Shown here piece by piece: positions 1 to 9,053 of a DNA stretch of 64,000 nt. Position numbers and translations under genes: made by a program. Below the pieces are notes generated by a model. It had not been told where the DNA came from. It made no database searches and saw only the letters and a list, made by a program, of their open reading frames with translations. Position 1 is the first letter of the stretch; the number at the start of each line of letters is the position of its first letter. Origin of the DNA: Sva-07 sp963774765 (GTDB taxonomy: Bacteria; Actinomycetota; Acidimicrobiia; Acidimicrobiales; Ilumatobacteraceae); the NCBI GenBank assembly GCA_963774765.1, contig CAVZGP010000012.1, forward strand, positions 1-64,000, written 5' to 3'.

Positions 1-1078
1 GTCCGCCGGTGGTGTGGAACGCGAGGATCTCGGTCTCCCATGTCGAGATGGTCTTGGCCAAGCGGACGAGCTCGGGGACTTCGGCGTGAGCGACGAAGTC
101 GTAGAACACGATCAGCCTTCGGCGGGCGTGCGCAACGTCGACGGCGGTGTAGATCTCCCGGCACAGCTCCTTGGCCATCCACGCAGCGCCGACTTCGCCG
201 TAGCGGTCACCGACGAGGCCGACGGTGATGCGCTCGAGTTGACGAACCGAGAGGCGTTCGTAGCCGCGTAGCAGCAGGCGGCGGATCCCGTAGAGCGGAT
301 CACCCGTCCGGCCGCGGTGTCCGAGGGTCTCGTTCTGCACTCGTCGGCGCACGTCGTCGACGGCTCGGTTGGCGAGCCCGACGGCGTGGAACCGGTCGAC
401 GACCACAGTGGCGTGCGGCAGCGTGGAGGTGAGCCCGTTGAAGTAGCCGCGGTACGGGTCCAACGCCACCTCGCTGATGTTGGCCAACCAGCCCGCGGGC
501 TGGGCAGACAGCCAGGAATCAACCGCAGCGCCGGTCCGGTCGGCGACGACGTCCAACAGACGCGGCCGGGTGAGGTCGACGAAGCCGGTCACGTAGCTGG
601 TGTGACCACGATGCGCAGACGGGCGTTGGAACGCGGTCTCATCGAGGCCGAGCTGGCTGACCTCACCGATGCGGTCAGGGTCGTTGACGAGGCGACGTCC
701 GTGGACCTCGACAGCGTTCATCACGCACGCCCAACCAACACCGAAGTCTCGGCCGACAGCGGCGACCGAGTCGCCGTCCTCACCCACCCGGCGGCACATC
801 TCGACACCGGCCCGTTCGGTCAGCGACGCCCTCGGCGCGATCGCATCGTGGAGTTCGGTCCACGTGCACGTCGAGCACTGCGCCTCACGGCATCGCCAGA
901 TCCGCTTGTTCCAGATCAGCACCGTCGAGCGACCTGCGATCTCGAGATCCCTCACCCGCACCCGGCGCCGATCATGCAGCGACGCGATCACCCCGCAGCT
1001 GCGGCATCCGACCCGATCAGCAGTCGTCTCGACGGTGATCGTCACCTCGTCGGCGACCTCGATGCCGGTCATCACCAT
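1..1078 (-). CDS. ISL3-family transposase, cut by the window edge
   Basis: This reading frame runs on the minus strand off the left edge, so the C-terminus is missing. The N-terminal part has paired cysteine motifs (CRSCG, then CREAQCSTC), as in the zinc-binding domain of ISL3 transposases. Further on, GLDETAF and VVVDRFHAV carry two acidic residues of the DDE catalytic core. I start it at the ATG at 1078, inside ATG-GTG-ATG. A second frame opening at about 1136 would extend the N-terminus with ALLGLQG if one A near 1079 were an insertion, so the element may already be frameshifted. The long plus-strand frames over this stretch are its shadow. Confidence 0.85.
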   Translation of the reverse strand, partial: MVMTGIEVADEVTITVETTADRVGCRSCGVIASLHDRRRVRVRDLEIAGRSTVLIWNKRIWRCREAQCSTCTWTELHDAIAPRASLTERAGVEMCRRVGEDGDSVAAVGRDFGVGWACVMNAVEVHGRRLVNDPDRIGEVSQLGLDETAFQRPSAHRGHTSYVTGFVDLTRPRLLDVVADRTGAAVDSWLSAQPAGWLANISEVALDPYRGYFNGLTSTLPHATVVVDRFHAVGLANRAVDDVRRRVQNETLGHRGRTGDPLYGIRRLLLRGYERLSVRQLERITVGLVGDRYGEVGAAWMAKELCREIYTAVDVAHARRRLIVFYDFVAHAEVPELVRLAKTISTWETEILAFHTTGG

Positions 1079-1214
1079 TGCCCTGCAACCCCAGCAGCGC
1101 ACTCGTGTTGCTACCTTCGATCATCCCGTGGCCTCTCTCGTCAAGCAGTTGTGGAAGACCGCAAGACTTGCGAGGCCACGGGACCTCAACGGTGGATGCT
1201 CAAGAACCGATCAC

Positions 1215-1235
1215 CACGCTCCAACACGTAGAGCC
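1215..1235 (-). repeat. Probable terminal inverted repeat of the ISL3 element
   Basis: Read on the minus strand, the stretch begins GGCTCTACGTGTTGGAGC about 150 bases before the transposase. GGCTCT-type ends are usual for ISL3 elements. The partner end lies outside the window, so this boundary is inferred. Confidence 0.5.
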
Positions 1236-1673
1236 GCATATCACGATCACCGATAGCCACGACAGTGGCCGATCAGATCAGCCACCAGAACGCTCGCCGC
1301 GGCGCTGAACCGACCGTCATTTCGTGACACTGCATCCGGGCCGCACTGCAGCGCGCGCTGATCGTCGTCGCATGGATTACCGAGCGGCGTATTGTGCGGT
1401 TGCCGCGGGATGGCGGGCGATCGGCGAGGCCGGATGGCGCGTGGTGCCGACCGGCCGGCAAAGTGCCGCTCTGATCGATCTCGCTCAACGAGAACGGAGC
1501 GGAGTGTGGCGACCCGATCGGCGTATGCGTCTTGCAACGACACACTCCGGGGCGACGTCAATTCAGATTGGCGACGTCGGGCGACATCGGCAACGTTGCG
1601 CTGGTCGATGCTCGATGAGTCGCGTCGGCGAAATTTCTCGATTGGAGTGCGACGAAACGATCGCCCCGGACGT
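1236..1673. other. No recognisable gene
   Basis: This is the spacer between the two insertion sequences. Frames exist on both strands, but their predicted proteins are arginine-rich with no familiar motif and no ribosome binding site. I see nothing supportable here. It may be the remains of a gene disrupted by the two insertions. Confidence 0.5.
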
Positions 1674-3009
1674 CTAGCAGGGTGCTGAAATTCGTCTGAT
1701 GGTGCTCGCGTTCGGCGGTGGGATGGAAAAGAATGGGGGTATGCGTGGAACCCCGGATCGCCAGTTGGCGATGTTGACGACGTTGTCGACCGAGGATCTG
1801 ATCCCGGCGGATCATCCGATCCGTCGGATCCGTGTCGTCGTCGACGCCGTGCTCGCCGAGCTCGACGACGTCTTCGATGCGATGTACGCGACGTCGGGTC
1901 GCCCGTCGGTGCCGCCGGAGACGCTGTTGAAGGCGACGGTGTTGATGGCGATGTACTCGATCCGGTCGGAGCGGGCGTTCTGCGAGCGGCTGAACTACGA
2001 CTTGTTGTTCAAGTGGTTCCTCGATCTGCGCATCGATGCCGGCGTTCGACGCGACGACGTTCTCGAAGAACCGCCAACGCCTCCTCGACGCCGACGTCGC
2101 GGACGAGTTCTTCGCCGCGGTCGTGCGCCAGGCGAAACTGCGCCGCTACATGTCGTCGGATCACTTCTCCGTCGACGGCACCTTGTTGGAGGCGTGGGCG
2201 TCGCACAAGAGCTTCAAACCGAAAGACCGAGCCGATGGTGACGGCCCGAAGGGACGCAACGCCGAGGTGGACTGGCACGGCCAGAGGCGATCGAACGAGA
2301 CGCACGCATCGACGACGGATCCTGATGCACGCCTGTATCGCAAGTCGAACAACACCGCGGCGAAGCTGTGCTACGCGGGGCATCTGCTGATGGAGCACCG
2401 CAACGCGTTGATCGTCGACGCTGATCTCACGTCCGCGACCGGCTACGCGGAACGCGACTGTGCCATCGACATGCTGAAACGGTTGCCCAAGACCGAGCGG
2501 CGGCGCACGGTCGCTGGCGACAAGGACTACGACACCAAAGAGTTCGTTGCCGACGTGCGCGCAGCCGGGTTCACGCCGCATGTCGCGCAGAACACCACCA
2601 ACCGACGATCCGCGATCGATGGTCGGACCACCCGCCACGCCGGCTACAACGTGTCGCAGCGGATCCGCAAACGGGTCGAGGAACCCTTCGGTTGGATCAA
2701 GACCATCGGCGGTGGCCGCAAGCTGCGCTACATCGGCCGAGACCGAAACCGGGCCTGGTTCAAGATGACCACCGCGGTCTACAACCTGATCCGAATCACC
2801 GCCCTCGACTCCGCCATCGCCTGATGAGCGCGACGGCCACGGCCGCCACCGGCACTCGGGAGCGAAACCCGACGGCGATCACCGAAACCGACATCCACGA
2901 TCATCGAAAACCGACATCGACTTCGCCGCCCGAGCCAGAACGAAACGGTGACCGAAACCTGAACCCGACCACCCGAACCCTCAACCGCCGATTTTCAGCG
3001 CCCTGCTAG
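1674..3009 (+). mobile_element. Complete IS5-family insertion sequence with CTAG target duplication
   Basis: The ends are CAGGGTGCTGAAA (1678-1690) and TTTCAGCGCCCTG (2993-3005), which are inverted repeats with one mismatch. CTAG flanks both sides (1674-1677 and 3006-3009), the 4-bp duplication typical of IS427-type members of the IS5 family. The element is about 1.33 kb and encodes one split transposase. About 170 non-coding bases with repeated CGAAACCG-like motifs separate its stop from the right end. Confidence 0.85.
1741..2824 (+). CDS. IS5-family transposase (DUF772 plus DDE), split over two frames
   Basis: The first frame encodes an N-terminal DUF772-like region (PDRQLAMLTTLSTEDL, then ETLLKATVLMAMYSIRSER). 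It leaves the coding register at about 2035-2038, just after WFLDLRID. The remainder continues in the next frame from PAFDATTFSKNRQRLL to the stop at 2824. The second part carries FSVDGTLLEAW, VAGDKDYDTKEF and RIRKRVEEPFGW, which supply the D, D and E of the catalytic triad. Skipping one base (+1) restores a normal protein. It could be programmed frameshifting, which is known in some IS5 members, or a disabling mutation. The start at 1741 has a GGGGG run just upstream. Confidence 0.85.
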
Positions 3010-3060
3010 GAGGGTGTGAGAGCACGCCCCGCCGGAATTAGTGGCACGATCCCCATCGGG

Positions 3061-3518
3061 ATGGACGACGATTTTGCGCTGTTCTATCGGGCGGCGTATC
3101 CCGGCGCGGTGCGGCTCGCGTGGTTGCTGACGCACGACCACAGCGCCGCTGAGGACGTCGTGCAGGACGCGTTCATGCGGCTGCGCCCTCGCCTGGCCAC
3201 CATCGAGGATCGCAACGCGTACCTGCGGACCGTCGTTGTGAATGGGTGCCGAGATCGAGGCCGGGCGGCTGGTCGTGCGGCCGTCGGGTTACGGCGGATC
3301 GGGGCCGGTGCGAGGGCTTCTCGTCGACAGACCGGCCGTCCGAGTTGCTCGACGCCGTCGCGCGCCTGCCCTACAAGCAGCGCGTCGTACTGGTACTCCG
3401 CTACTGGGCCGACCTCCCGGAGGGCGAGATCGCCGAGATCGTCGGTGTCAGGCCGGCAACAATTCGATCCATCAACGCACGGGCCCTTGCCCGGCTGAGC
3501 AAGGAACTCCCTCAATGA
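3061..3518 (+). pseudogene. SigE-type ECF RNA polymerase sigma factor, frameshifted
   Basis: The first frame gives region 2 of an ECF sigma factor (FALFYRAAYPGAVRLAW, EDVVQDAFMRL, YLRTVVVNGCRDR). Region 4 (LPYKQRVVLVLRYWADLPEGEIAEIVGV, an HTH) lies in a different frame from about 3340 to 3518. The arginine-rich linker between them, 3250-3345, must contain at least one net indel. The actinobacterial SigE-family layout of about 150-170 residues is otherwise complete. It overlaps the next gene by four bases, so the two formed one transcriptional unit. As written, the protein could not be made. Confidence 0.8.
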
Positions 3519-4875
3519 CTACCGAACTCGAAGGCCGGCTCGCAGATGCGTTCCGTGAGGACACCGCAACGCGCCCATCTGGTCAATCCGGAGCATCCCG
3601 CTGTCGAGCTCGGTGACGGCGAGAACTGGCCTCACGTTCAGCATCGGACTCGGCCATGGGTGCTGGTGGCCGCAGCCACGATCGTTGTGCTGGGGATCGG
3701 GCTGGTCGCCACGGTCAACGATCCCGACAGCGTCCAGAACGACACCGTCCCGTTCACGCCAGCACCGGCCACCAACCCGGCAACGACGTCGCCTTCGGCC
3801 CCGGTCGATTCGCCGCCGAGCGAGAATTCAGCCCCATTGACGCCGGCTGATGCTCCTCCATTGTGGGTGGAGCCTCCAGCCGGGCGCCACCGCCGCTCTT
3901 CCCCCGCACCAATCCCGGCCCTCTACGGCTCCGATCTCGTGTGGACAGGCACGGAACTGATCGTCTGGGGCGGTGTCGAGGACGACCAACCGTGCTGCAC
4001 CGAATCACACGACGAGGTGCGGCGTTCGACCCGGCGGAGGGCACGTGGCGCCAGATCGCTCCCGCACCCGACGGAGTCGGTGCTGGCGTGGTGCTGTGGA
4101 CCGGCAGCGAGATGATCGTGTGGAACGACGGGTTTCCCGACACGGTGAGCGCCGCCTATGACCCGGCACGCGACACGTGGCGGTTGATCAGTCACCCGCC
4201 GGTCGACGTATCTGTGGCCTTCTGGACCGGTGAAAGGGCGCTGATCCTAGGAAATCCGGATAACGGGCCCGGTTATGAGTACGAGCCGTCGACCGACGAG
4301 TGGAGGCGCTTGGCCGACGGCTCGTGGAGCGTCCCTGCGGTGTGGACCGGCTCGAAGCTCATCACCGTGACCGATACCAGCTCGGAAACGGGTACCAGTC
4401 TCACCGCCTACGACCCGGTGAGCGAGACGTGGGAGATCCTCGATGGGCTGGACGCCCCAGCGGGCGGCACCCCCGTGGTCATCGAGGCCCTCGACGGGGA
4501 GGGAGCCATCGTGGCATTCCTTCCGAGTCCTCCGAGACACCGATCGACCTGTTGGACGAGGACGGAAACGAGATCGGCGAGATGGCCGGCCGTCCGCCGG
4601 AGCTGGTGTCGACCTGCGAGAAGACTCCCGGCGACACTTCCTGCATTCTCAGCTCCACGCATGCCGTGTCGCTCGGCAGTGAACTGCTGTTCTGGGACCA
4701 AGGAGAAGGTTGGGCGCTCGACCTCGAATCGCAGACATGGCGACCGTTCCCACTCGACGGGCGGGAACCCACGTGGGACGGCACAGAAGTCGTCGCAGAA
4801 GGCGAGCTGCTGTTCGTCTGGGGAGCCGGCCGTGACGGCCTCGTATACCGCGCAGCCACGGGTGAGGGACAGTGA
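3515..4875 (+). pseudogene. Membrane-anchored kelch/beta-propeller protein, multiply frameshifted
   Basis: It starts MTTELEGRLADAFRED directly on the sigma-factor stop. A short cytoplasmic segment, one membrane helix (WVLVAAATIVVLGIGLVA), a Pro/Thr-rich stalk and a propeller with repeated units follow (LVWTGTELIVWGG, VVLWTGSEMIVW, PAVWTGSKLITV, DLESQTWRPF). The pieces lie in successive frames with breaks near 3575, 4010 and 4525, so at least three indels are present. Such proteins often follow SigE-type sigma factors in actinobacteria and may sense envelope conditions. That role is inference. Conservation between the breaks argues for recent decay or sequence error. Confidence 0.75.
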
Positions 4876-6734
4876 TGAACATTCGTGGCTACTGGCTCGT
4901 CGCCGTGGCCGCCCTGCTGGCAACGGGAGCGTGTTCGTCGGCTCCCGAGGACACGATGACCACCGCTGCTCCTCCGGCCCCGACGACGGCTGCTCGTCCG
5001 GCCCAGGCGACGGCTGTCCCGACCGCATCAACCGTGCCCCCCACGACCGCACTGGTCGTCCAGGACATCGAGGAACTCGACCACTTCGCGCCGCTCGAAG
5101 CCGGCGCGTCGTACTCGATCGATCCAGACGTCGACCCATCCACGCCATTGCGTGTGGTGTTCGAGCTCCCTGCGAACGAATGGACGCGGTGGAGCGGCGC
5201 AGCCAAGTTCGAGGGTGATGGACACGTCGCGGTGACCATCACCACTGTGGTGAACCTGGTCCGCCACGGGTGCCTCGACCACTCACGGGTCGACCCGCCG
5301 GTCGGACCCAGCGTCGAAGCCCTCGCCACCGCCTTCACCGAGCTGGAACCGTTCCTCGTCACCTCGCCACCGAAGGACGTGAACATCTACGGGTATCGCG
5401 GCAAGCACCTCGAGCTGACCGTGCCCGACCTGCCCGCCGATCATGCAGGGGACGCTCCGTTCACGGAGTGCCTCGACGGGAATCTGAAGAGCTGGGTGGC
5501 CCCGTTCGACGATGAAGCACCCCGACGCGTTCTACGGGTACACCGGTCCAGGGTACGTCGAGGAGATTTGGCTGCTCGACGTGGCAGGCACACGGCTGAT
5601 GATCGCCGCCGAGCGATCTGCCGACTCATCTCCAGCGACCATCGCGGAGATGCGCGAGATCCTCGCCTCCATCCGGATCGAGCCGGGAGGCTTCCCGTCA
5701 GGTCTGTTCGCCGATCTTGGTGAGCAACCTGTCTCTGACGAGTTGGCGGCGAAGCTGCAAGCGATGATCGACACGTGGGCAGACGGCGAACAAGGCGGGC
5801 TCACCGCGACGCTGTTCACACCAGCGGGCAGGTGGAGCGGGGCGGCTGGCATCGCCGCAGGCGACCGGGCGATGACCCCCGACGATCAGATGGCCATCGC
5901 AAGCCTCACCAAGACCGTGATGGCGGCGCAGGTGATGCGACTGGTCGAGGCCGGCGAGCTGCACCTCGCCGATCTTGCCGCCGACCGACTTCCGCCCGAC
6001 TTGGAATTCGACACCAACGCAGCGACGATCGACGACCTGCTGTCGATGCGCAGCGGGATTCCCGACTGGGTTGACCCAAATTTCTGGGAGAGCCTGACGA
6101 CCGATCCGCTGCACGCATGGACCACTGAAGAGGTGCTCGCTCTCGTCGGACCTGAACGCACCCCGGTCGGTCAGGCGTGGAACTACTCGAGCACCAACTA
6201 TGCGCTGCTCGGGCTCATCGTCGAACACGTCACCGGGCGGACGCTCGCCGAAGTGCTGCGCGACGGCGTGCTGGGCGGCGGTGAGTACGAGCGGATGATC
6301 TACCAGCCCGACGAGCAGCCGGCGGACCCGATGGCGATGCCGTTCGGCGCCGCTGCCGATACGTTCGGCGCCGGCGGCGGCTATCTCCCATCCGTCGCTG
6401 GCGCGACGTCTGCCGGGCCCGCTGGTGCCATGGCGGCCGACTCCCTGACCGTCGCCTCCTGGTGGAGGGCACTGTGTGCCGGTGAGATCGTCTCCGTCGC
6501 ATCGGTCGATGAGATGACCGACTTCGTGGAACGACCCGAATACGGGCTGGGGATCGCCGAGATGTCCGAGGAGGACGGCAGAGGCGCCGTGGGCCACGGT
6601 GGCTCGCATGTCGGCTTCAAGTCCTGGGCGCTGTGCCTACCGGAGCTCGGCACCGTCGTGGTGGCGCTGACGAACTCGAGCGCGACTCGATCCATGACCT
6701 CGCCGCCGCGCTCGCCCGCGCCGCCAATGATTGA
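4875..6734 (+). pseudogene. Lipoprotein with beta-lactamase/DD-peptidase-like serine hydrolase domain, frameshifted
   Basis: ATG overlaps the previous stop (TGATG). A lipoprotein signal (WLVAVAALLATGAC, lipobox cysteine) leads to a Thr/Pro linker and an uncharacterised domain ending near WVAPFDDE. At about 5512 the frame changes and continues HPDAFYGYTGPGYVEEIW. The second half is a class C beta-lactamase-like domain with SLTK (Ser-x-x-Lys nucleophile), YSSTNYALLG (Tyr-x-Asn) and HGGSHVG in place of the KTG box. A further frame change near 6685 restores the C-terminus DSIHDLAAALARAAND with stop at 6734. An exported peptidoglycan- or ester-hydrolysing role is likely. Confidence 0.75.
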
Positions 6735-6806
6735 TCGGCCTGCGCACCTGTCACTCAGGTGATTGACCGCCATGGTCGATGTGAACAGCTGATCGACGGG
6801 CAGACG

Positions 6807-7274
6807 CTACGCCGTGCCTTCAGGGTGATAGCGGCTCGAAGCCGTCCCGGGCGGATTGTGCACCCCCGGCTGGGCGTCAGGGTTGGGAACGCAGACCTCG
6901 CATTCGAGGCCGTCCGGATCTCGGAAGAACAGGCTCAGCATGTGGCCGAAGTCCGTGACGAACCCATCCGTCGACTGCCGGTCGAGGAGTCGCGATCGGA
7001 TCTCGTCGAACGACTCCAGCGTCGCCGCCTGAAGCGCCAGGTGGTCGAGGCGACCACGACCGAAAATCGGAACCTGCCGTTCGTGTTCGTCGTTACCTGC
7101 GATTTCGAACACGTTCAGTTCTGCCGTGTCACCCAGCCAGATCGCCGTCACCTTGAACCCATCCGCCGCTTGAAGCGTGGTGGCCGCTGCGTCGAACACC
7201 CCCTCGTAGAACGAGACGAGCCGATCCGTATCGCCGGTCAGCACGGCGACGTGATTGATGCCGCTCAAGAGCAT
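6807..7274 (-). CDS. VOC (glyoxalase/dioxygenase-fold) family protein
   Basis: The 155-residue product begins INHVAVLTGDTDRLVSFYEGVF and has LDHLALQAATLESFDEIRSRL and FFRDPDGLECEVCVP. These are the two beta-alpha-beta-beta-beta modules of the VOC fold with metal-ligand His and Glu positions. The substrate is not predictable. It is the first intact gene after the broken cluster and is transcribed towards it. Confidence 0.85.
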   Translation of the reverse strand: MLLSGINHVAVLTGDTDRLVSFYEGVFDAAATTLQAADGFKVTAIWLGDTAELNVFEIAGNDEHERQVPIFGRGRLDHLALQAATLESFDEIRSRLLDRQSTDGFVTDFGHMLSLFFRDPDGLECEVCVPNPDAQPGVHNPPGTASSRYHPEGTA

Positions 7275-7510
7275 GATGAGATTCTCGCGCGAAGGCAGGG
7301 CCCGGAGTAGCTACCTGGATGGAGCGAGTATCCCAGAGCGCTCGCGCCCGCCAGCGCCTGACGTCGTCCCGAACCGCCGGCTCTGGCTCGCACACTTTGC
7401 TCACGCGATCCGTTGCGTCACACACTCGGGAACCGGCGATATGTTGGACCTCCGAGCCTGATCGGCCCACCGCATAATCACCCTCGGCGATCGGCTGGGA
7501 GCGTACGCGC
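7275..7510. other. Intergenic, nothing recognised
   Basis: This divergent spacer between the VOC gene and the nucleotidyltransferase operon has no frame with a recognisable product. The repeat and promoter just to its right are listed separately. Confidence 0.5.
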
Positions 7511-7548
7511 TGACACGATCACCGCAGGTAGAGCAGAGGATCGTGTCA
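7511..7548. repeat. Left copy of a direct repeat with 10-bp inverted arms
   Basis: The copy begins TGACACGATCACCGCAGGTA and continues GAG. This 23-base unit recurs exactly at 8684-8706. Within the copy, TGACACGATC (7511-7520) is the perfect reverse complement of GATCGTGTCA (7539-7548), so it can fold as a stem with an 18-base loop. The two copies bracket the HTH-MNT/HEPN-like pair. Confidence 0.85.
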
Positions 7549-7612
7549 GCTTCTGATCCGGCGGATCGCATGCTCGGGCTGCGCGATTCGGTGATCCCGA
7601 CACTCGAAGTAG

Positions 7613-7640
7613 TTGACAATTGTTTCCATGAGCGTACGAT
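7613..7640 (+). promoter_or_regulatory. Near-consensus promoter of the HTH-nucleotidyltransferase operon
   Basis: TTGACA (7613-7618) is followed after 16 bases by TACGAT (7635-7640). The ATG at 7648 lies seven bases after the -10 hexamer, so the transcript should be leaderless. Direct repeats TTGTTTCCATG (7620-7630) and TTATTTCCATG (7640-7650) lie 20 bp apart, two helical turns, across the promoter. They would suit autoregulation by the HTH domain of the product, which is inference. Confidence 0.65.
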
Positions 7641-7647
7641 TATTTCC

Positions 7648-8265
7648 ATGCTGTTGGACCGGCCACTACTGACCGTCACCCCGACGCTCGACGGCGACGT
7701 GCTCAGCGTTCTCGCTCGCGCCGAGGCGGCCTTCACGGCACCTAAGGTGCAACGCCTGCTCGATCGGCATTCGGTGCCGGGTGTGCGCAAGGTTCTGAAC
7801 CGGCTCGTCGAGCAGGGCATCGTCAGCGCAGATCAGGCGGGCCGAACGCTCACCTACCGACTGAATCGGGACCATCTCGCAGCGGCACCGATCATCGAAC
7901 TCGCCCATCTGAGTGATGCTCTCGTTGAGCGCATTCGCACGGCGGTCGCCGCGTGGGAACATGCGCCACTGCTCGTCATGGTGTTCGGGTCCGCGGCAAC
8001 GGGGCGAATGCGTGTCGACAGCGACATCGATGTCTTTGTGGTCGGTGACGAACCGACCGATGACGGCGACCGTTGGCGAGCGAAGATCTCCGAACTCGAG
8101 CTCGCCATCACGAAGTGGACGGGCAACGACGCACGAGTGCTCGCCTACACCGTCGACGACTTGGCGCACGCCAACGACGTGGTCGTCGACGACATCGCTC
8201 GGGACGGAATTCTTGTCGCCGGTGACCGAGCCTTGCTCCGTCGCGCGCATCGGCGGGCTGGCTGA
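7648..8265 (+). CDS. Winged-HTH fused to a MNT-type nucleotidyltransferase
   Basis: The 205-residue product has an N-terminal winged HTH (VLSVLARAEAAFTAPKVQRLL to GRTLTYRLNRDHLA). The C-terminal part is a minimal nucleotidyltransferase with VMVFGSAATGRMRVDSDIDVFVV, the GS-x-x-x-G plus D-x-D signature. MNT domains in HEPN/MNT toxin-antitoxin systems AMPylate the HEPN partner. The HTH could bind the repeats at its own promoter. It overlaps the next gene (TGATG), implying coupled translation of the pair. The start at 7648 fits the leaderless promoter better than upstream codons. Confidence 0.8.
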   Translation: MLLDRPLLTVTPTLDGDVLSVLARAEAAFTAPKVQRLLDRHSVPGVRKVLNRLVEQGIVSADQAGRTLTYRLNRDHLAAAPIIELAHLSDALVERIRTAVAAWEHAPLLVMVFGSAATGRMRVDSDIDVFVVGDEPTDDGDRWRAKISELELAITKWTGNDARVLAYTVDDLAHANDVVVDDIARDGILVAGDRALLRRAHRRAG

Positions 8266-8657
8266 TGACGAGTCGCACCACGGAATGCACCGCGGCAATT
8301 CGAGAGGGACGCATGGCCAAGGCGATGCAGTTCCTCGACGCGGCCGAAACCGTCGAGACACTCGCCGACGACTCGAACGATGTCGCCGATGCGTTCGTGA
8401 CGCTCTGTGTCCACGCCGGCATCGCCGCTGCGGATGTCATCTGCTGCAAGCGGTTGGGTGAGCACTCCCGCGGGGAGGACCACACCGCGGCAATCGCGCT
8501 CCTCGGCCGCGCCAACGAAGCGGCTGCCAAGAGTCTGCGAGACCTGCTCAGCATGAAGACCAAGGCCGGCTACAGCGCCGTGCCCACCAGCGGAACCGAC
8601 TACAAGCGCGCCGGACGGGCCGCACGCTCCTTGGTCGACGAGGCCGCGAGGCCCTGA
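8265..8657 (+). CDS. HEPN-like helical protein, putative partner of the upstream MNT
   Basis: The 130-residue, mainly helical product is translationally coupled to the HTH-MNT gene. Segments such as ADVICCKRLGEHSRGEDH and LLSMKTKAGYSAVPTSGTD resemble actinobacterial proteins paired with nucleotidyltransferases. Size and context fit a HEPN domain, whose RNase form uses R-x4-6-H. Here only R-x3-H spacings (RLGEH, RGEDH) are visible, so ribonuclease activity is doubtful from sequence alone. I regard it as a candidate toxin or inactive HEPN partner. Confidence 0.55.
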   Translation: MTSRTTECTAAIREGRMAKAMQFLDAAETVETLADDSNDVADAFVTLCVHAGIAAADVICCKRLGEHSRGEDHTAAIALLGRANEAAAKSLRDLLSMKTKAGYSAVPTSGTDYKRAGRAARSLVDEAARP

Positions 8658-8683
8658 CCGTTCTCGACCGACCACACGACGCT

Positions 8684-8721
8684 TGACACGATCACCGCAG
8701 GTAGAGGCCCAGATCGTGTCT
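8684..8721. repeat. Right copy of the direct repeat flanking the MNT/HEPN pair
   Basis: The first 23 bases (8684-8706) equal those at 7511-7533. TGACACGATC pairs with GATCGTGTCT (8712-8721) in inverted orientation with one mismatch at the end. It lies 26 bases after the stop of the HEPN-like gene. The two copies are 1173 bp apart. Confidence 0.85.
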
Positions 8722-8867
8722 GCCCTTGCCGCAGGCCAGTCCGAGCGCGCCGCCGTCGAGGTGCGCAGATCGCGCGCGCGTAGCCCACGCTCGCGTTCGG
8801 CTCCGTCCGCGGCTCGTTGGCCCGTCGCAGGGCTCTGCGTGGCCCGTTGTCGGGTCCGGTGGGCTCG

Positions 8868-8994
8868 TCTGGTCTCGTGCGGGGCGGTCCGCCTCGCCCA
8901 GATCGGGTGTCGTCGGAGGCCGGCTGCAGGGGTCGTGCGCGCGGGCGGTGGGAGGGCATACACCTTTGCAGGTTCCCCTCACGGGGAACCTTCG
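8868..8994 (+). repeat. Hairpin repeat, copy A, pointing at the solo MNT gene
   Basis: The conserved blocks are GGGGCGGTCCGCCTCGCC, then GGTCGTGCGCGCGGG, then GGTGGGAGGGCATACACCTT. The copy ends in a perfect hairpin, AGGTTCCCC-TCAC-GGGGAACCT (8970-8991). The same elements recur inverted at 9458-9585. No protein is encoded. The stretch from 8722 to 9053 otherwise holds nothing I recognise. Confidence 0.8.
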
Positions 8995-9053
8995 ACCGGT
9001 CGGGACGACCTCCTGAGACATCCGCCAAGGCGCACCGACCTACTCTTCGGCGT

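Noticed and set aside
317..1231. Long plus-strand frame of 304 codons
   Set aside because: It is antisense to the ISL3 transposase, and its product is Arg/His/Asp-rich without motifs.
1247..1561. Minus-strand frame of 104 codons between the insertion sequences
   Set aside because: No ribosome binding site and no motif, and competing frames on both strands are equally long.
6759..7310. Plus-strand frame of 183 codons
   Set aside because: It is the shadow of the VOC gene on the other strand, which has family motifs and a proper start.
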